A stretch of 64,000 nucleotides of DNA, taken from JBBKWU01 sp037969035. Its GTDB lineage: Bacteria > Pseudomonadota > Alphaproteobacteria > Micavibrionales > Micavibrionaceae. How positions within the stretch are numbered: position 1 is the stretch's first letter; every line of letters begins with the position of its first letter. The translations under genes were made by a program, and so were the position numbers. The notes below the pieces were generated by a model. That model made no database searches, was not told where the DNA came from, and was given only the letters and a program-made list of their open reading frames with translations. The stretch covers positions 36,076 to 100,075 of the forward strand of contig JBBKWU010000011.1 of NCBI GenBank assembly GCA_037969035.1, given 5' to 3'. This document shows positions 43,396-52,526 of the stretch, piece by piece.

Positions 43396-44511
43396 TTATA
43401 GGGCCTTGTCGTCTTTGCCCATATAGCGGTAAGCCATGTTGTCTTGCAGGCTTTGCGGCAGGGTTGGCAGCGATGAAGACGGGATGAGGTACGTTGAGAG
43501 CGCGAACAAATCACCGAAGATGCGGTGTTTTTCAAGCGTGTCGATGAGGTAGCTATAGCCGCCTGAACCGCCCGATCCCATGTTGGCACCCATCATACGT
43601 TGCACCATCAACGCATGGCGATAGCGCCAACGCGCGAGAAGCTCATCAATATCCATGACATAGGTGAGCAGGCGTTGCGGTGCTTGCAAAATTGGTTCTG
43701 TGCGGTAGATGGTGATGAACAGCGCGGCTTGGAGGGCTTTCCATGACATGCGCCAGTTCTTGCTGTTTTTATGAATTTCGCTGTCAAAGATCGCGTCGAA
43801 TTTTGTTTTGCCGCGTGTGATTGTCGCTAGCTCTTTTTCTAGAGCATCACCTGTGAAGTTGGTTTGTGCGGCGGTGGCTTTGTTATCGAGCATAGTATGG
43901 ACGGCTTGGCGGTATTCCTGCCAGAAATCATAATCGTCTTTTTGCACGAACGGTGTGCGGGATAACCATTTATCAAGTTGGTCGAATAGGGTGGTTTTGC
44001 TCTCAGCATCGGCAATAGCTTTTTTGCTCTCGGCGCGTAGATCATCGTCAAACCCGCCGTGGAACACAGGGATGCGGTCGTCACGGCGCAGGCCTAAGCG
44101 CACCTCGATCAAACGGAATTGCCAGCTTTGGAAACCTGAGGCGGTTGATAGATGCTCGCGGAAATCAATGAAGGATTGCGGCGGCATGGTTTCTAGCACG
44201 TCAATCATGGAAACAAGCGTTTTTAAGATTTGGATGATGCGCTCTAAATACGCAAGAATTGGTTGCATGTCGTGATCGTTGACAATGTCACGGTCAAAGC
44301 GGTTTTGGATGTCATCCATTTCAAACAAAATTTGTTTGAACCAGAGCTCGGATACTTGGTGGTAAATGATAAACAGCATTTCATCATGGGCGTGGTCGCC
44401 GGCTTCATCGCTGCGCAGATGTTGCGCGGTGAGGATTTTGTCCAGACATTCATAGTCGTGATATTGATCCCAGCCTGTTTTTTGTTCTTTTTTATTTGTT
44501 TTATCTGTCAT
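43396..44511 (-). CDS. kynA: Tryptophan 2,3-dioxygenase
   Basis: The haem enzyme opens the indole ring of tryptophan to N-formylkynurenine. The 371-residue product, started at MTDKTNKKEQK, shows the family block DEMLFIIYHQVSELWFKQILFE (core HDEMLFIIYHQ, containing the haem-ligand region) and SGFQSWQFRLIE, plus the C-terminal RYRHALMVQRMMG. It is longer than many bacterial versions (about 280). The frame extends 24 codons upstream but these are unlike the family. kynU-like follows; no formamidase is in the window. Confidence 0.92.
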   Translation of the reverse strand: MTDKTNKKEQKTGWDQYHDYECLDKILTAQHLRSDEAGDHAHDEMLFIIYHQVSELWFKQILFEMDDIQNRFDRDIVNDHDMQPILAYLERIIQILKTLVSMIDVLETMPPQSFIDFREHLSTASGFQSWQFRLIEVRLGLRRDDRIPVFHGGFDDDLRAESKKAIADAESKTTLFDQLDKWLSRTPFVQKDDYDFWQEYRQAVHTMLDNKATAAQTNFTGDALEKELATITRGKTKFDAIFDSEIHKNSKNWRMSWKALQAALFITIYRTEPILQAPQRLLTYVMDIDELLARWRYRHALMVQRMMGANMGSGGSGGYSYLIDTLEKHRIFGDLFALSTYLIPSSSLPTLPQSLQDNMAYRYMGKDDKAL

Positions 44512-44580
44512 GCGGAAAACTATACGGCGCATCGACGCAACAAACAAGATGGCGGATTGTGTGCAGTGCGAAAAAACAGA

Positions 44581-44611
44581 CAAAAAAATATGACGCCGTT
44601 AAGCGCCATAT
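44581..44611 (-). terminator. Terminator after the 92-residue protein gene
   Basis: On the minus strand ATATGGCGC and GCGTCATAT (one G-U pair) enclose TTAACG and are followed by seven T. It sits between this gene and kynA, giving kynA separate transcription. Confidence 0.8.
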
Positions 44612-44645
44612 TCATTCCCAAAATCCTAACGGGATAAAACTTTAA

Positions 44646-44924
44646 TTATGCGGAGAGATCAACGAGGCTTCCGCGCTCAAGATTTTCCGAACGCGCGGCG
44701 CCAATTTCTGGCTGGTTCGCTGCGATATCGATGCTCTTTTTCGCGATGTCATCCTTTGCGGAGGCGACAACGCTTTCAACAGGTGGTTTCTCGCCGAGAG
44801 GAACAGGTTGTTGCTCGCTGTTCTCGGGACGTTGCTCCGGATTGCGGACAAGGTTCTCCGATCTCTGCTGTAGCGGTGATGTATATGCTTGTTGTGCCGC
44901 TGATGCTGCTGCTGGCAAAACCAT
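44646..44924 (-). CDS. Unrecognised 92-residue low-complexity protein
   Basis: I take the ATG at 44924 with an aaaggg site 7-8 bases upstream; an earlier TTG lacks one. The product is rich in Ala, Gln, Glu and Pro, mostly disordered-looking, and ends in a short ordered motif ENLERGSLVDLSA. Such short C-terminal LVDL motifs can be protein-binding tags, but that is speculation. It is followed by its own terminator. No family recognised. Confidence 0.6.
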   Translation of the reverse strand: MVLPAAASAAQQAYTSPLQQRSENLVRNPEQRPENSEQQPVPLGEKPPVESVVASAKDDIAKKSIDIAANQPEIGAARSENLERGSLVDLSA

Positions 44925-45218
44925 AAATAGACCCTTTCCCAAGAAGTTGTACCCTAACCTTTATATCCTACACGGAAAAGTTTAACAAATACTTTCAAAA
45001 CTATCAGGGCGTTAGAAGAGGGTACTGAAATTTCATGTTAACGAATTTTAAACAATTAAACGCTAATATAAAGTCGTTGTGGGTGAGGTTCGGAAAATTT
45101 GAACAAAGAGTCAAAGCCGAGTTTCGCAAGTTCCACTTCCAAAAAACTATACTATCTCGGTTATTCAAGAGGGTTTGTGTCTTGGGAAAACGAGTATCTA
45201 TTGGGGTTATAAATTAGA

Positions 45219-46340
45219 ATGTTAGAATCATTGGAAAAGCGGGTACCCAATGTTGCGCCTTTATTGTTGCAACTGCGCGAGTATCAGAAAAGTGGGCTGC
45301 TTCCTTCGGAAAATACCGGAGAAGTGAAAAGCAAGTTTGCGAGCTTATTTACCGAAATCATAGAAATTAAAATGAATATCCAACAGCAGGAAGTGTTGTC
45401 GGATCTTTTGATCGGTCTTGTGTCACAAGCCGAAAAGGACATGCGCCGCGCGCTTTCCGAACGTTTAGCCGCGCTGGATGATGTTCCTTTGCGCCTTATT
45501 CTTCACCTTGCGAATGACGAGATTGAAATTGCAACGCCTGTGCTGAAACACAGCCGTGCGCTTGATGAGTTGGATTTGCTTTATATTGTAAATTCAAAAT
45601 CAGCACCGTATTGGCAGGTTATTGCTGGTCGTGAAAGCTTGGGTCAAAGCGTGATTGAAGCCCTCGTGAAGACAAAAGATGTAGAGACCGTTATTAACCT
45701 GACATCGAATAACAGTGTTGATCTCACGGAAAAAATCATCGAGATGATTTCTGATCTGGCACAAAACGAAGAAGGCATTGCCAAACCATTATTGATGCGC
45801 GAAGGCATTCCAGTGAGTGTTGCGCGTAAGCTTTATGAGTTTGTCGGGCAAGAGCTTCGTGATTATGTGCGTATGCATTATGGCGTGTTCAGCGGTCAAG
45901 CCGCAGAATATGTTGATGATCTGTTGATTGAATTTGCAGAGGCGCAACGTCCTTCGGATGATAAACGCTTTATGCCGACGGCTGTGATGATGCGCGCTGC
46001 GCAAAAATATAAACAGCTTGGAATGCTCAATACGGGCATGATGATGGACATTTTGCGCCGTGGACAAATTCCGTCCTTTATCGCGATGTTCTCGGTTCAT
46101 ACGGGTATCAAGGCAAAAGACATTCATAACGTATTGCAGACAGCATGTCCGCGCGGTATGGCGGTTGTATGCCGTGCCTTTGGTATTCAAAAAGGTGATT
46201 TTTCTCTGATCTATATGATGACAAATCGTATGAGATCATCCGAGCGGATCATCAATCAAAGTGATTTTCTGTCGCTGCTGAATTATTTCGACCGTGTTCG
46301 CCCAGAAGTGGCGCAACGGATCGTCCAGCGCGAGAGTTAA
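45219..46340 (+). CDS. DUF2336 domain protein
   Basis: The 373-residue protein is alpha-helical throughout, matching DUF2336, a family found mainly in alphaproteobacteria and made of HEAT-like helical repeats. Repeat-like units are seen around VPLRLILHLANDEIEIATPVL and SVARKLYEFVGQELRDYV (shown in parts). Some members have been linked to regulation, but I cannot assign a role here. It is followed by a clear terminator. The 280 bp upstream hold no gene that I accept. Confidence 0.8.
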   Translation: MLESLEKRVPNVAPLLLQLREYQKSGLLPSENTGEVKSKFASLFTEIIEIKMNIQQQEVLSDLLIGLVSQAEKDMRRALSERLAALDDVPLRLILHLANDEIEIATPVLKHSRALDELDLLYIVNSKSAPYWQVIAGRESLGQSVIEALVKTKDVETVINLTSNNSVDLTEKIIEMISDLAQNEEGIAKPLLMREGIPVSVARKLYEFVGQELRDYVRMHYGVFSGQAAEYVDDLLIEFAEAQRPSDDKRFMPTAVMMRAAQKYKQLGMLNTGMMMDILRRGQIPSFIAMFSVHTGIKAKDIHNVLQTACPRGMAVVCRAFGIQKGDFSLIYMMTNRMRSSERIINQSDFLSLLNYFDRVRPEVAQRIVQRES

Positions 46341-46371
46341 AAGGTTACACTAGGGGTGTAAACGATCGGAA

Positions 46372-46410
46372 GGCCGCCTGTTGGGGAATATCTCAGGCGG
46401 TCTTTCTCTA
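46372..46410 (+). terminator. Terminator after the DUF2336 gene
   Basis: CCGCCTG and CAGGCGG arms around a 13-base loop are followed by TCTTTCTCT; a small TTACAC/GTGTAA hairpin precedes it. Confidence 0.75.
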
Positions 46411-46507
46411 TTCGCCTCAGTGTTTCCCTGACATCGTTACTTCACTCCTTGCGTAGTTCCACTACGCGGCGTCGTTTGTGTCTTGTCAGAAAAAAACTGA
46501 AACGAAT
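46410..46507. repeat. Long interrupted palindrome, family copy A
   Basis: Outer arms (ATTCG..TCAGT against ACTGAAACGAAT) enclose CTGAC/GTCAG pairs and a central GCGTAGT-TCC-ACTACGC hairpin. Two relatives with a GTAG(T)n ACTAC-type core are at 48776 and 53488. It lies between the ends of the DUF2336 and pgk genes. Confidence 0.6.
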
Positions 46508-46522
46508 AAGGGCACTTATAGA

Positions 46523-47740
46523 TTAGGCACACTGTTTGGTACAGGATTTTTGTGATAGGGCGGCAACGCCGGGGAGGGTTTTGCCTTCTAGCCATTCGAG
46601 GAACGCACCGCCTGCGGTTGAGATGTAGGTGAAATCTTTGGCGGCATTTGCTTGTTCAAGCGCAGCAACCGTATCACCACCACCAGCAACAGATTTAAGC
46701 GTGCCATTTTTGGTGCATTCCGCAGCAAAACGCGCAAGCTGTACCGTGCCGTTATCAAATGGTGTTAGTTCAAACGCACCCATTGGCCCGTTCCAAAGCA
46801 GGGTTTTAGCAGTTGAGATTTTGCCTTTTAGCATTTCGATGGTGCCCGCACCAATATCAAGAACCATCGTGCCATCAGGAATAGCGTCATTGCCGCAGGT
46901 TGTATGCGGGGCGTTCGCCGCAAATTTTTCGGCGGCAACACCATCGATAGGAAGGATGATTTCGCAATTATGAGTTTTTGCCTGCGCCATGATATCGCGC
47001 GCGGTGTCGGCCATGTCTTTCTCACACAATGATGCTTTTAGGTCGTGACCTTGCGCGTAAAGGAATGTGTTGGCCATGCCACCACCAAGGATCAGCATAT
47101 CAACCTTTTTGATAAGGTTGCCAAGGACATCAAGTTTTGACGATATTTTTGCACCACCAACAAGGGCAATCACAGGATGATCTGGCGCTTCGAGGGCGTC
47201 TTGTAGGGCAGTCAGTTCGGCCTCCATCAATAAACCAGCGGCACAAGGCAGAAGATGCGCTAATGCTTCGGTTGAGGCGTGCGCGCGGTGCGCCGCAGAG
47301 AAGGCATCGTTTACAAAAAGATCACCAAGTGCGGCAAGTTTTTGCGCGAATTCATGATCGTTTGCTTCTTCGCCTTTATGGAAGCGGAGATTTTCAAGCA
47401 GGCCAAATTGCCCATTTTTTAGGTTCGCCGCGACGTTTTGTGCAGGGATATCAATGCAATCTTCGGCAAATTGAACCTCAACGCCCCATTGTTTTTGCAA
47501 GGCAGGCGGCAAGAAGGCGAGAGAAAATTCAGAGTTATGCTCGCCTTTGGGACGACCAAAATGGGAGAGGATTAAAGTTTTAGCACCTTTTGCGGCGAGC
47601 AAATCAATGGTGGGTTTTAAACGGTCAATGCGTGTTGTGTCGGTGATGTTTTTATCCGCATCGACAGGCACGTTCAAATCAGCACGTAGCAAAACAATTT
47701 TGCCGTTTAAATCCATATCGTGAAGCGTGTTGAAATCCAT
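46523..47740 (-). CDS. pgk: Phosphoglycerate kinase
   Basis: Pgk makes ATP from 1,3-bisphosphoglycerate in glycolysis. I start at MDFNTLHDMDLNGKIV (405 residues) with an aaagga site 6-9 bases upstream; the frame extends 64 codons further into non-homologous sequence. Blocks visible are VLLRADLNVPVD, SHFGRPKG near 60, GLLENLRFHKGEE, VALVGGAKISSK-type (IALVGGAKISSKLDVLGNL in part) and NGPMGAFE. It ends in an unusual Cys-containing SCTKQCA tail. gapA and fba are not in the window. Confidence 0.96.
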   Translation of the reverse strand: MDFNTLHDMDLNGKIVLLRADLNVPVDADKNITDTTRIDRLKPTIDLLAAKGAKTLILSHFGRPKGEHNSEFSLAFLPPALQKQWGVEVQFAEDCIDIPAQNVAANLKNGQFGLLENLRFHKGEEANDHEFAQKLAALGDLFVNDAFSAAHRAHASTEALAHLLPCAAGLLMEAELTALQDALEAPDHPVIALVGGAKISSKLDVLGNLIKKVDMLILGGGMANTFLYAQGHDLKASLCEKDMADTARDIMAQAKTHNCEIILPIDGVAAEKFAANAPHTTCGNDAIPDGTMVLDIGAGTIEMLKGKISTAKTLLWNGPMGAFELTPFDNGTVQLARFAAECTKNGTLKSVAGGGDTVAALEQANAAKDFTYISTAGGAFLEWLEGKTLPGVAALSQKSCTKQCA

Positions 47741-47784
47741 TGATTTTCCTTTCTGTGCGTTTGTTGCGTCTTGTGCGCGGTGGC

Positions 47785-48774
47785 TTAAGAGAGCGTTTTC
47801 ATGTTTTCGGTGGCCTCGATCAAGCGTGAGCGAATGGCAGGATCCGTGGCGGAATGACCACCATCGGGAACAACAACATAATCGGCTTCGGGCCATTCTT
47901 GATGTAGGCGGTGCGCGGTTTGTATTGGGCAAATCATGTCATAGCGTCCCTGTACAATCACAGTCGGGATATGACGAATTTTATCAATGTTGTTGAGTAA
48001 GCTTTTCTCGGGCGGTATCACGCCGTGGATGAAATAATGGGCTTCCATCCGTGCAAGGGCGAGGGCACTTTGTTTTTGCTCGTCCGTTGTGATGGTTTCA
48101 TAGTTTGGTAGGAGCGATGCGCACGCACCTTCGTAAAGGCTCCATGTGATGGCGGCATCAATGCATTTTTGCGGGTCGCTGCTGCTGAGGTCATCATAGT
48201 AGCGGCGGAGAATGTTTTCGGGTTTTTCATCGGGGTATTGCGCGAAGAACTGTTCTGCGGCTTCGGGGAAGAAGGTTCTCATGCCGTGCAAGAACCAGTC
48301 AATTTCGTATTGCTCCATCAAAAACACACCGCGCAAAATCATGGAGGAGCAATGCTCTGGGTATTTCTGTGCATAGGCGAGCGCGACTGTGCTGCCCCAT
48401 GAACCGCCGAACAAACACCAATGATCGATGTTCAAGCGATAGCGCAGGGCTTCGATATCGCCGATGATGTGCTCAAGCGTATTGTTCTCCAAGCTACCGA
48501 TCGGAGTGGAGCGACCCGCGCCGCGTTGATCAAAGATGATGATGCGGTAATGGTCAGGATCAAAAAAACGGCGATGCGTTGTTGTCGCGCCTGCACCTGG
48601 GCCACCATGTAAAAACAGAATCGGTGCGCCGTGCGGGTTGCCGCATTGCTCCCAATAAATTTCATGAGTATCGTCGACTTTCATAAAGCCAGAAGAATAG
48701 GGCGTTAGCTCGGGGAATAAATCCATCAAGGGTTTGCGGCGGTAGGAGTCATTGTTTGATTTATTCTGCGGCAT
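47785..48774 (-). CDS. pip: Proline iminopeptidase
   Basis: The alpha/beta-hydrolase removes N-terminal proline from peptides. The 329-residue frame has FLHGGPGAG near 50, DQRGAGRS, the nucleophile elbow GGSWGS, the catalytic Asp region GRYDMICP and His in PDGGHSA. Family members start close to the LFPELTPYSSGF segment, so an internal ATG at 48726 is an alternative giving 313 residues. The longer start abuts a palindromic repeat (48776), leaving no ordinary ribosome-binding site except a weak GGGA. Confidence 0.92.
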   Translation of the reverse strand: MPQNKSNNDSYRRKPLMDLFPELTPYSSGFMKVDDTHEIYWEQCGNPHGAPILFLHGGPGAGATTTHRRFFDPDHYRIIIFDQRGAGRSTPIGSLENNTLEHIIGDIEALRYRLNIDHWCLFGGSWGSTVALAYAQKYPEHCSSMILRGVFLMEQYEIDWFLHGMRTFFPEAAEQFFAQYPDEKPENILRRYYDDLSSSDPQKCIDAAITWSLYEGACASLLPNYETITTDEQKQSALALARMEAHYFIHGVIPPEKSLLNNIDKIRHIPTVIVQGRYDMICPIQTAHRLHQEWPEADYVVVPDGGHSATDPAIRSRLIEATENMKTLS

Positions 48775-48775
48775 C

Positions 48776-48877
48776 TAGTCGTTCCCATTTACTTTTTGGC
48801 AGCGTTGCTGCGCGTTTCACGTAGTTTTACTACGCTTCATCGCTTGCTCCTTTCCAAAAAATAAAGCGAAACGACTA
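48776..48877. repeat. Long interrupted palindrome, family copy B
   Basis: Outer arms TAGTCGTT/AACGACTA continue inward as ATTTACTTTTTGG against CCAAAAAATAAAG, and the core is CGTAGTTTTACTACG. The copy begins 2 bp from the pip start codon. Confidence 0.65.
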
Positions 48878-48901
48878 TGAATTTATGTGACGGTTAATTT
48901 G

Positions 48902-49846
48902 TTAATTATTATCGTCTGTGTCTAGACTAGTATTCTCTGTAGTCTCTGGCAAGAACTCTATGAGAGCAGGGTGCTCTAGTTTGATAAATGCGCCGTTATA
49001 GCTCTCGACCCAACCACGCACACGCACGTTTGAGCCGCCAAGCGAGAGGAGGTTCATGTCGGGTTTCTCTTTTAACATCTGGCGGCGGGTGGCGGATTCA
49101 ACAGCGATTGTGAAATCATCGCGCCAGTTATTACCGAAATTTAGATAGGTCACGTTTTTGACCATGGCAACGCTTTTGATTGTGCCTTCAATCACAGCAA
49201 AGCTGTTCATGGCGGTGTCTGCGGTGTCGGGTGTTAAAACCTGCATCGCGGGATATTTTTCGGGATTCCACATACCCACTTTTTTCTCGCGCGCGATTTG
49301 CTCTAGGGCATACATTTGTACGGCCATTTCTGGATTGCGCTCGTTCGGGCGGGCGCGCGCCAAACCGTTTAGGATGAGATAGCCTTGTGCCCAGATGGTG
49401 TGCGGTTCTTTGTCGGCAGTGTCAGATGTGTCAGATGTTTCGGGCGGCGTGGGGGCGTTGACATCTATATGCGCCAATTCGTTGCTCATACGGTTGGTGC
49501 GCCCTTTATCGGCTTTTTTGGTTTGGTAGAGCCTAACACTTTTCCCCGTGAGAAGTTCTGAGAGGGCTTTATGCGCGGCAAGGGCGATGTCGCCTGCCTC
49601 GTAAGGGGTGAGGTCTGGGAAATCAACGGCACTAAGCTGGATGATGCGTCCGTCATCGAGACGCAGGGTTAGGGCGTCAATGACTTGGTTGATTTTGACC
49701 GTGCCGATTAAGCGCAAATCGCCGTAATCAGCGTTCGTGGGAAGGGAAAGGGGCACGGCTTCTTTCTTCTCGTCCTCTGCATAACCGACAGCGGTGAAAA
49801 TAAAAAAACTGGAAAACAACGCTAAAAGCACTATTATTTTTGACAT
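48902..49846 (-). CDS. Secreted thermonuclease (SNase)-like protein
   Basis: I start at MSKIIVLLALFSSF, giving 314 residues with a signal peptide ending near VGYAEDE; the frame extends 64 codons upstream but overlaps the divergent protease gene. The middle (DALTLRLDDGRIIQLSAVDFPD, then SGKSVRLYQ and EQIAREKKVGMWN, in parts) matches the staphylococcal-nuclease fold. The Arg-Glu-Arg catalytic triad cannot be found clearly, so nuclease activity is doubtful. A second beta domain with WVESYNGAFIKLEHPALIEFLPE follows (OB-like). Confidence 0.7.
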   Translation of the reverse strand: MSKIIVLLALFSSFFIFTAVGYAEDEKKEAVPLSLPTNADYGDLRLIGTVKINQVIDALTLRLDDGRIIQLSAVDFPDLTPYEAGDIALAAHKALSELLTGKSVRLYQTKKADKGRTNRMSNELAHIDVNAPTPPETSDTSDTADKEPHTIWAQGYLILNGLARARPNERNPEMAVQMYALEQIAREKKVGMWNPEKYPAMQVLTPDTADTAMNSFAVIEGTIKSVAMVKNVTYLNFGNNWRDDFTIAVESATRRQMLKEKPDMNLLSLGGSNVRVRGWVESYNGAFIKLEHPALIEFLPETTENTSLDTDDNN

Positions 49847-49865
49847 GTTTACAACGTGGAGCAGA

Positions 49866-51332
49866 ATGAACGATATGTCCAACAGATTTTTACTATCCCT
49901 AACACTTGCAACAGCCCTTTTCACAGGAGCATGCTCAACCAACCCCGCGACAGGTGAAAAACAGTTCACCGCCCTTATGTCCCCCGCACAGGAGCAAAAG
50001 GTTGGCGCGGATGAACATGCCAATGTTGTGAAGAGCATGGGCGTTTACGATAACCCGCAATTACAGGCTTATGTGAGCGGTATTGGTAATGCGCTGGCGA
50101 AAAATACCGAGCGGCCTGACGTGACATATAAATTCACCGTTTTAGATTCCCCGATGGTGAATGCGTTTGCGCTGCCAGGGGGATATGTTTACGTGACGCG
50201 CGGCTTGTTAGCATTGGCAAATAGCGAGGCAGAGCTTGCCGGTGTGATCGGGCATGAAATCGGTCATATTACAGCACGCCATTCAGCGGAGCGTTTCTCG
50301 CAAGGGATGTTGGCTTCTCTCGGCACGGCGGCAATATCGATTGCACTGGATAGCCCCGATGTTTCAAAAATGGCAGGGCTAGGCTCAGACCTATATCTGA
50401 AATCATACTCACGCGGACAAGAACATGAGGCAGATACGCTGGGCATAAGATATTTGCACCGCGCTACCTATGATCCGCACGGCATGGCATCATTTTTGAA
50501 AAATCTTGACCAAAACTCACAGCTTGAGGGACAAATTGAAGGGGCTAGCGGAGATGGCTTTAGCTATTTCTCAACCCACCCGCGCACGGCAGATCGTGTG
50601 GCACAAGCCAGTGCAACAGCGGCGCAATATCCCGCGACTGATTATAAATCCGACCATAGCTACTTAGACAATTTGAACGGCATGGTTTATGGCGATAGCC
50701 CGGAGCAAGGTTTTGCCAAGGGCGTGAATTTCTATCACCCGAAAATGGGCTTTACCTATAGCGTGCCGCAGGGCTACAAGATTTATAATGACGCGAGCAA
50801 GGTCGTTGCAAAATCCAAAGACAAAGGCGGCGCGGTTATTATTTTTGATGGCGCGAGCCGTGAAAATGGGATGAGCGCGAAATCTTATGTCGCCAGTGTT
50901 TGGTTGAACAACGAGCCGATCAAATCAGGCATTGAAACCATCACGATCAATGGCATGAACGCCGCCACAGCATCGTTTGAGGCTAATATCAGCAATGTGT
51001 TGATGGATGTGCGCGTTGTGGCTGTGGAATGGTCGGCAAACCAGTTTTTCCGCTTTCAAATGGCAATCCCGAAGAACGCAAATGCCGCACTTATGGATGG
51101 TTTGAAACGCACGACATATAGTTTGCGTGCGATGACAGCGCAGGAAAAACAAACGATCAAGCCTGATCGCTTACGCATTGTCACGGCAAAGGCGGGTGAT
51201 ACGGCGCAATCTCTCTCGGCGCAATTCCCGTTTGATGATTACCGCGAGGAGCGTTTTCGCGTGCTGAACGGTATGAAGGCGAACGAGCAGGTGATGGCTG
51301 GTTTCCGTTACAAGACTATTTCAGATAAATAA
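49866..51332 (+). CDS. M48-family metalloprotease lipoprotein (BepA/LoiP-like)
   Basis: The 488-residue protein starts at MNDMSNRFLL with a gtggag site; a frame from 49794 would overlap the divergent gene start. A lipoprotein signal with TGACST lipobox is present, so it is likely periplasmic and lipid-anchored. The zinc site is HEIGHITARHS, and the third ligand Glu lies in EHEADTLGIRYL. The C-terminal region (about 290-488) has a beta domain and a LysM-like end (TVKAGDTAQSLS-type, IVTAKAGDTAQS). BepA-type proteases degrade misassembled outer-membrane proteins; it may help secretin quality control, by inference. Confidence 0.88.
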   Translation: MNDMSNRFLLSLTLATALFTGACSTNPATGEKQFTALMSPAQEQKVGADEHANVVKSMGVYDNPQLQAYVSGIGNALAKNTERPDVTYKFTVLDSPMVNAFALPGGYVYVTRGLLALANSEAELAGVIGHEIGHITARHSAERFSQGMLASLGTAAISIALDSPDVSKMAGLGSDLYLKSYSRGQEHEADTLGIRYLHRATYDPHGMASFLKNLDQNSQLEGQIEGASGDGFSYFSTHPRTADRVAQASATAAQYPATDYKSDHSYLDNLNGMVYGDSPEQGFAKGVNFYHPKMGFTYSVPQGYKIYNDASKVVAKSKDKGGAVIIFDGASRENGMSAKSYVASVWLNNEPIKSGIETITINGMNAATASFEANISNVLMDVRVVAVEWSANQFFRFQMAIPKNANAALMDGLKRTTYSLRAMTAQEKQTIKPDRLRIVTAKAGDTAQSLSAQFPFDDYREERFRVLNGMKANEQVMAGFRYKTISDK

Positions 51333-51339
51333 AATTCTT

Positions 51340-51412
51340 CGTCATTGCGAGAAGCAATAGCGACGCGGCAATCCAGCAATTCTGGATTGCTTCGCTTTCG
51401 CTCGCAATGACG
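51340..51412. repeat. Dispersed palindromic repeat (GTCATTGCGAG type), copy 2
   Basis: It starts CGTCATTGCGAG, has GCGGCAATCCAG and CTGGATTGCTTCGC inner arms and ends CTCGCAATGACG, as in copy 1 at 15444 but with a shorter loop. It directly follows the M48 protease gene. Confidence 0.85.
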
Positions 51413-51445
51413 GTTTATATATGGGAGGAAAAAGATAATAGAAAA

Positions 51446-51487
51446 CGCGGCCGAGGGAGGGTAAGGGGTGCGTGTGTGGCGGCCGCG
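51446..51487 (-). terminator. Candidate rpoH terminator
   Basis: CGCGGCCG and CGGCCGCG arms flank a 26-base loop; on the minus strand the stem is followed by TTTTCTATTATC. It lies about 35 bp beyond the rpoH stop. Confidence 0.6.
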
Positions 51488-51521
51488 CTTTCGTCGTGTA
51501 TTGAGAGCTTAACTGTCCAAT

Positions 51522-52409
51522 TTAGCTCTCGATAAAATATTCGCTATGGTTGCTTACTTTTTTGGAAAGAGAGAATTTCAGCTTGTCCATGGCGCGTGAT
51601 TCAATTTGGCGTACACGTTCTTTGCTAACGCCCAGTTCTTTACCAAGAGCTTCTAACGTAACAGTGTCATAGCCCAAATGACGTTCGCGAATAATTTGCT
51701 GCTCACGAACATTAAGGGTTGATAATGCTTCGTTCAGCCATTGCGAACGTGTTTGTGAGTCTTTCAAGCCAAGCACAATGTCCTCGGGGTTTGGGCGATC
51801 ATCGGACAGCATGTTTTGCCATTCGTCACCGCCGTCATCGCCGATTGTCATGTTGAGGGATGAGTCAGCACCGCTCATGCGGCCCTCCATCATCTCAACG
51901 TCTTTGACTTTGACTTTCAGCTTTTGCGCGATTTTCTTGCGATCATTATCGGTTAGACCTTCGCGTTCTTTATCGCCTTCGATCTTTGCCCGTAAACGGC
52001 GCAGGTTAAAGAATAACGATTTTTGCGCGGCAGTTGTGCCTGTGCGAACGATCGACCAGTTCCGTAGAACATAATCCTGTATCGCTGCTCTGATCCACCA
52101 TGTGGCGTACGTTGAGAAGCGCAATTCGCGTTCAGGCTCGAACCTGTTGGCGGCTTGCATCAGGCCAATATTGCCTTCTTGGATAAGATCACCTAACGGA
52201 AGGCCATAATGCTTGAACTTAGACGCCATAGAGACCACGAGACGCGTGTAAGACTGCACAAGCTCGTGCAGCGCCTTTTCATCACCGTCCTCGCGCCAGC
52301 GCGTTGCTAGTGCCAACTCGTTATCTTTCTCCAGCATCGGTTCATTCATCGCCGTGCGGATATAATCGAGATTTGATCTTTGGGTGTTTGCGTCATCAAT
52401 ATGTGCCAT
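51522..52409 (-). CDS. rpoH: RNA polymerase heat-shock sigma factor RpoH
   Basis: RpoH (sigma-32) directs transcription of chaperone and protease genes. The 295 residues include region 2 (LVVSMASKF, LIQEGNIGLMQAANRFEP, FSTYATWWIRAAIQDYVLRN in parts), the RpoH box QKSLFFNLRR at 129-138, and region 4 helix-turn-helix (LGVSKERVRQIESRAMDKLK in part). Length is normal. Its own leader was not examined for a thermosensor fold. Confidence 0.96.
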   Translation of the reverse strand: MAHIDDANTQRSNLDYIRTAMNEPMLEKDNELALATRWREDGDEKALHELVQSYTRLVVSMASKFKHYGLPLGDLIQEGNIGLMQAANRFEPERELRFSTYATWWIRAAIQDYVLRNWSIVRTGTTAAQKSLFFNLRRLRAKIEGDKEREGLTDNDRKKIAQKLKVKVKDVEMMEGRMSGADSSLNMTIGDDGGDEWQNMLSDDRPNPEDIVLGLKDSQTRSQWLNEALSTLNVREQQIIRERHLGYDTVTLEALGKELGVSKERVRQIESRAMDKLKFSLSKKVSNHSEYFIES

Positions 52410-52526
52410 TTTGTACCTCCATACATAACTTCATACGTTTGAGATACGTTATAGTTCACATTTTTTCTGATTTATTTTGGTTTTTTTTGTGATGATATTA
52501 AGGCAGCTATTATGGATACTGCGTTT

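Noticed and set aside
45035..45217. 60-codon plus-strand frame before the DUF2336 gene
   Set aside because: No ribosome-binding site, biased Lys/Phe/Arg composition and no motif; it fills a probable promoter region.
47741..47932. N-terminal extension of pgk
   Set aside because: It overlaps the end of pip and is unlike phosphoglycerate kinase; a ribosome-binding site supports 47740.
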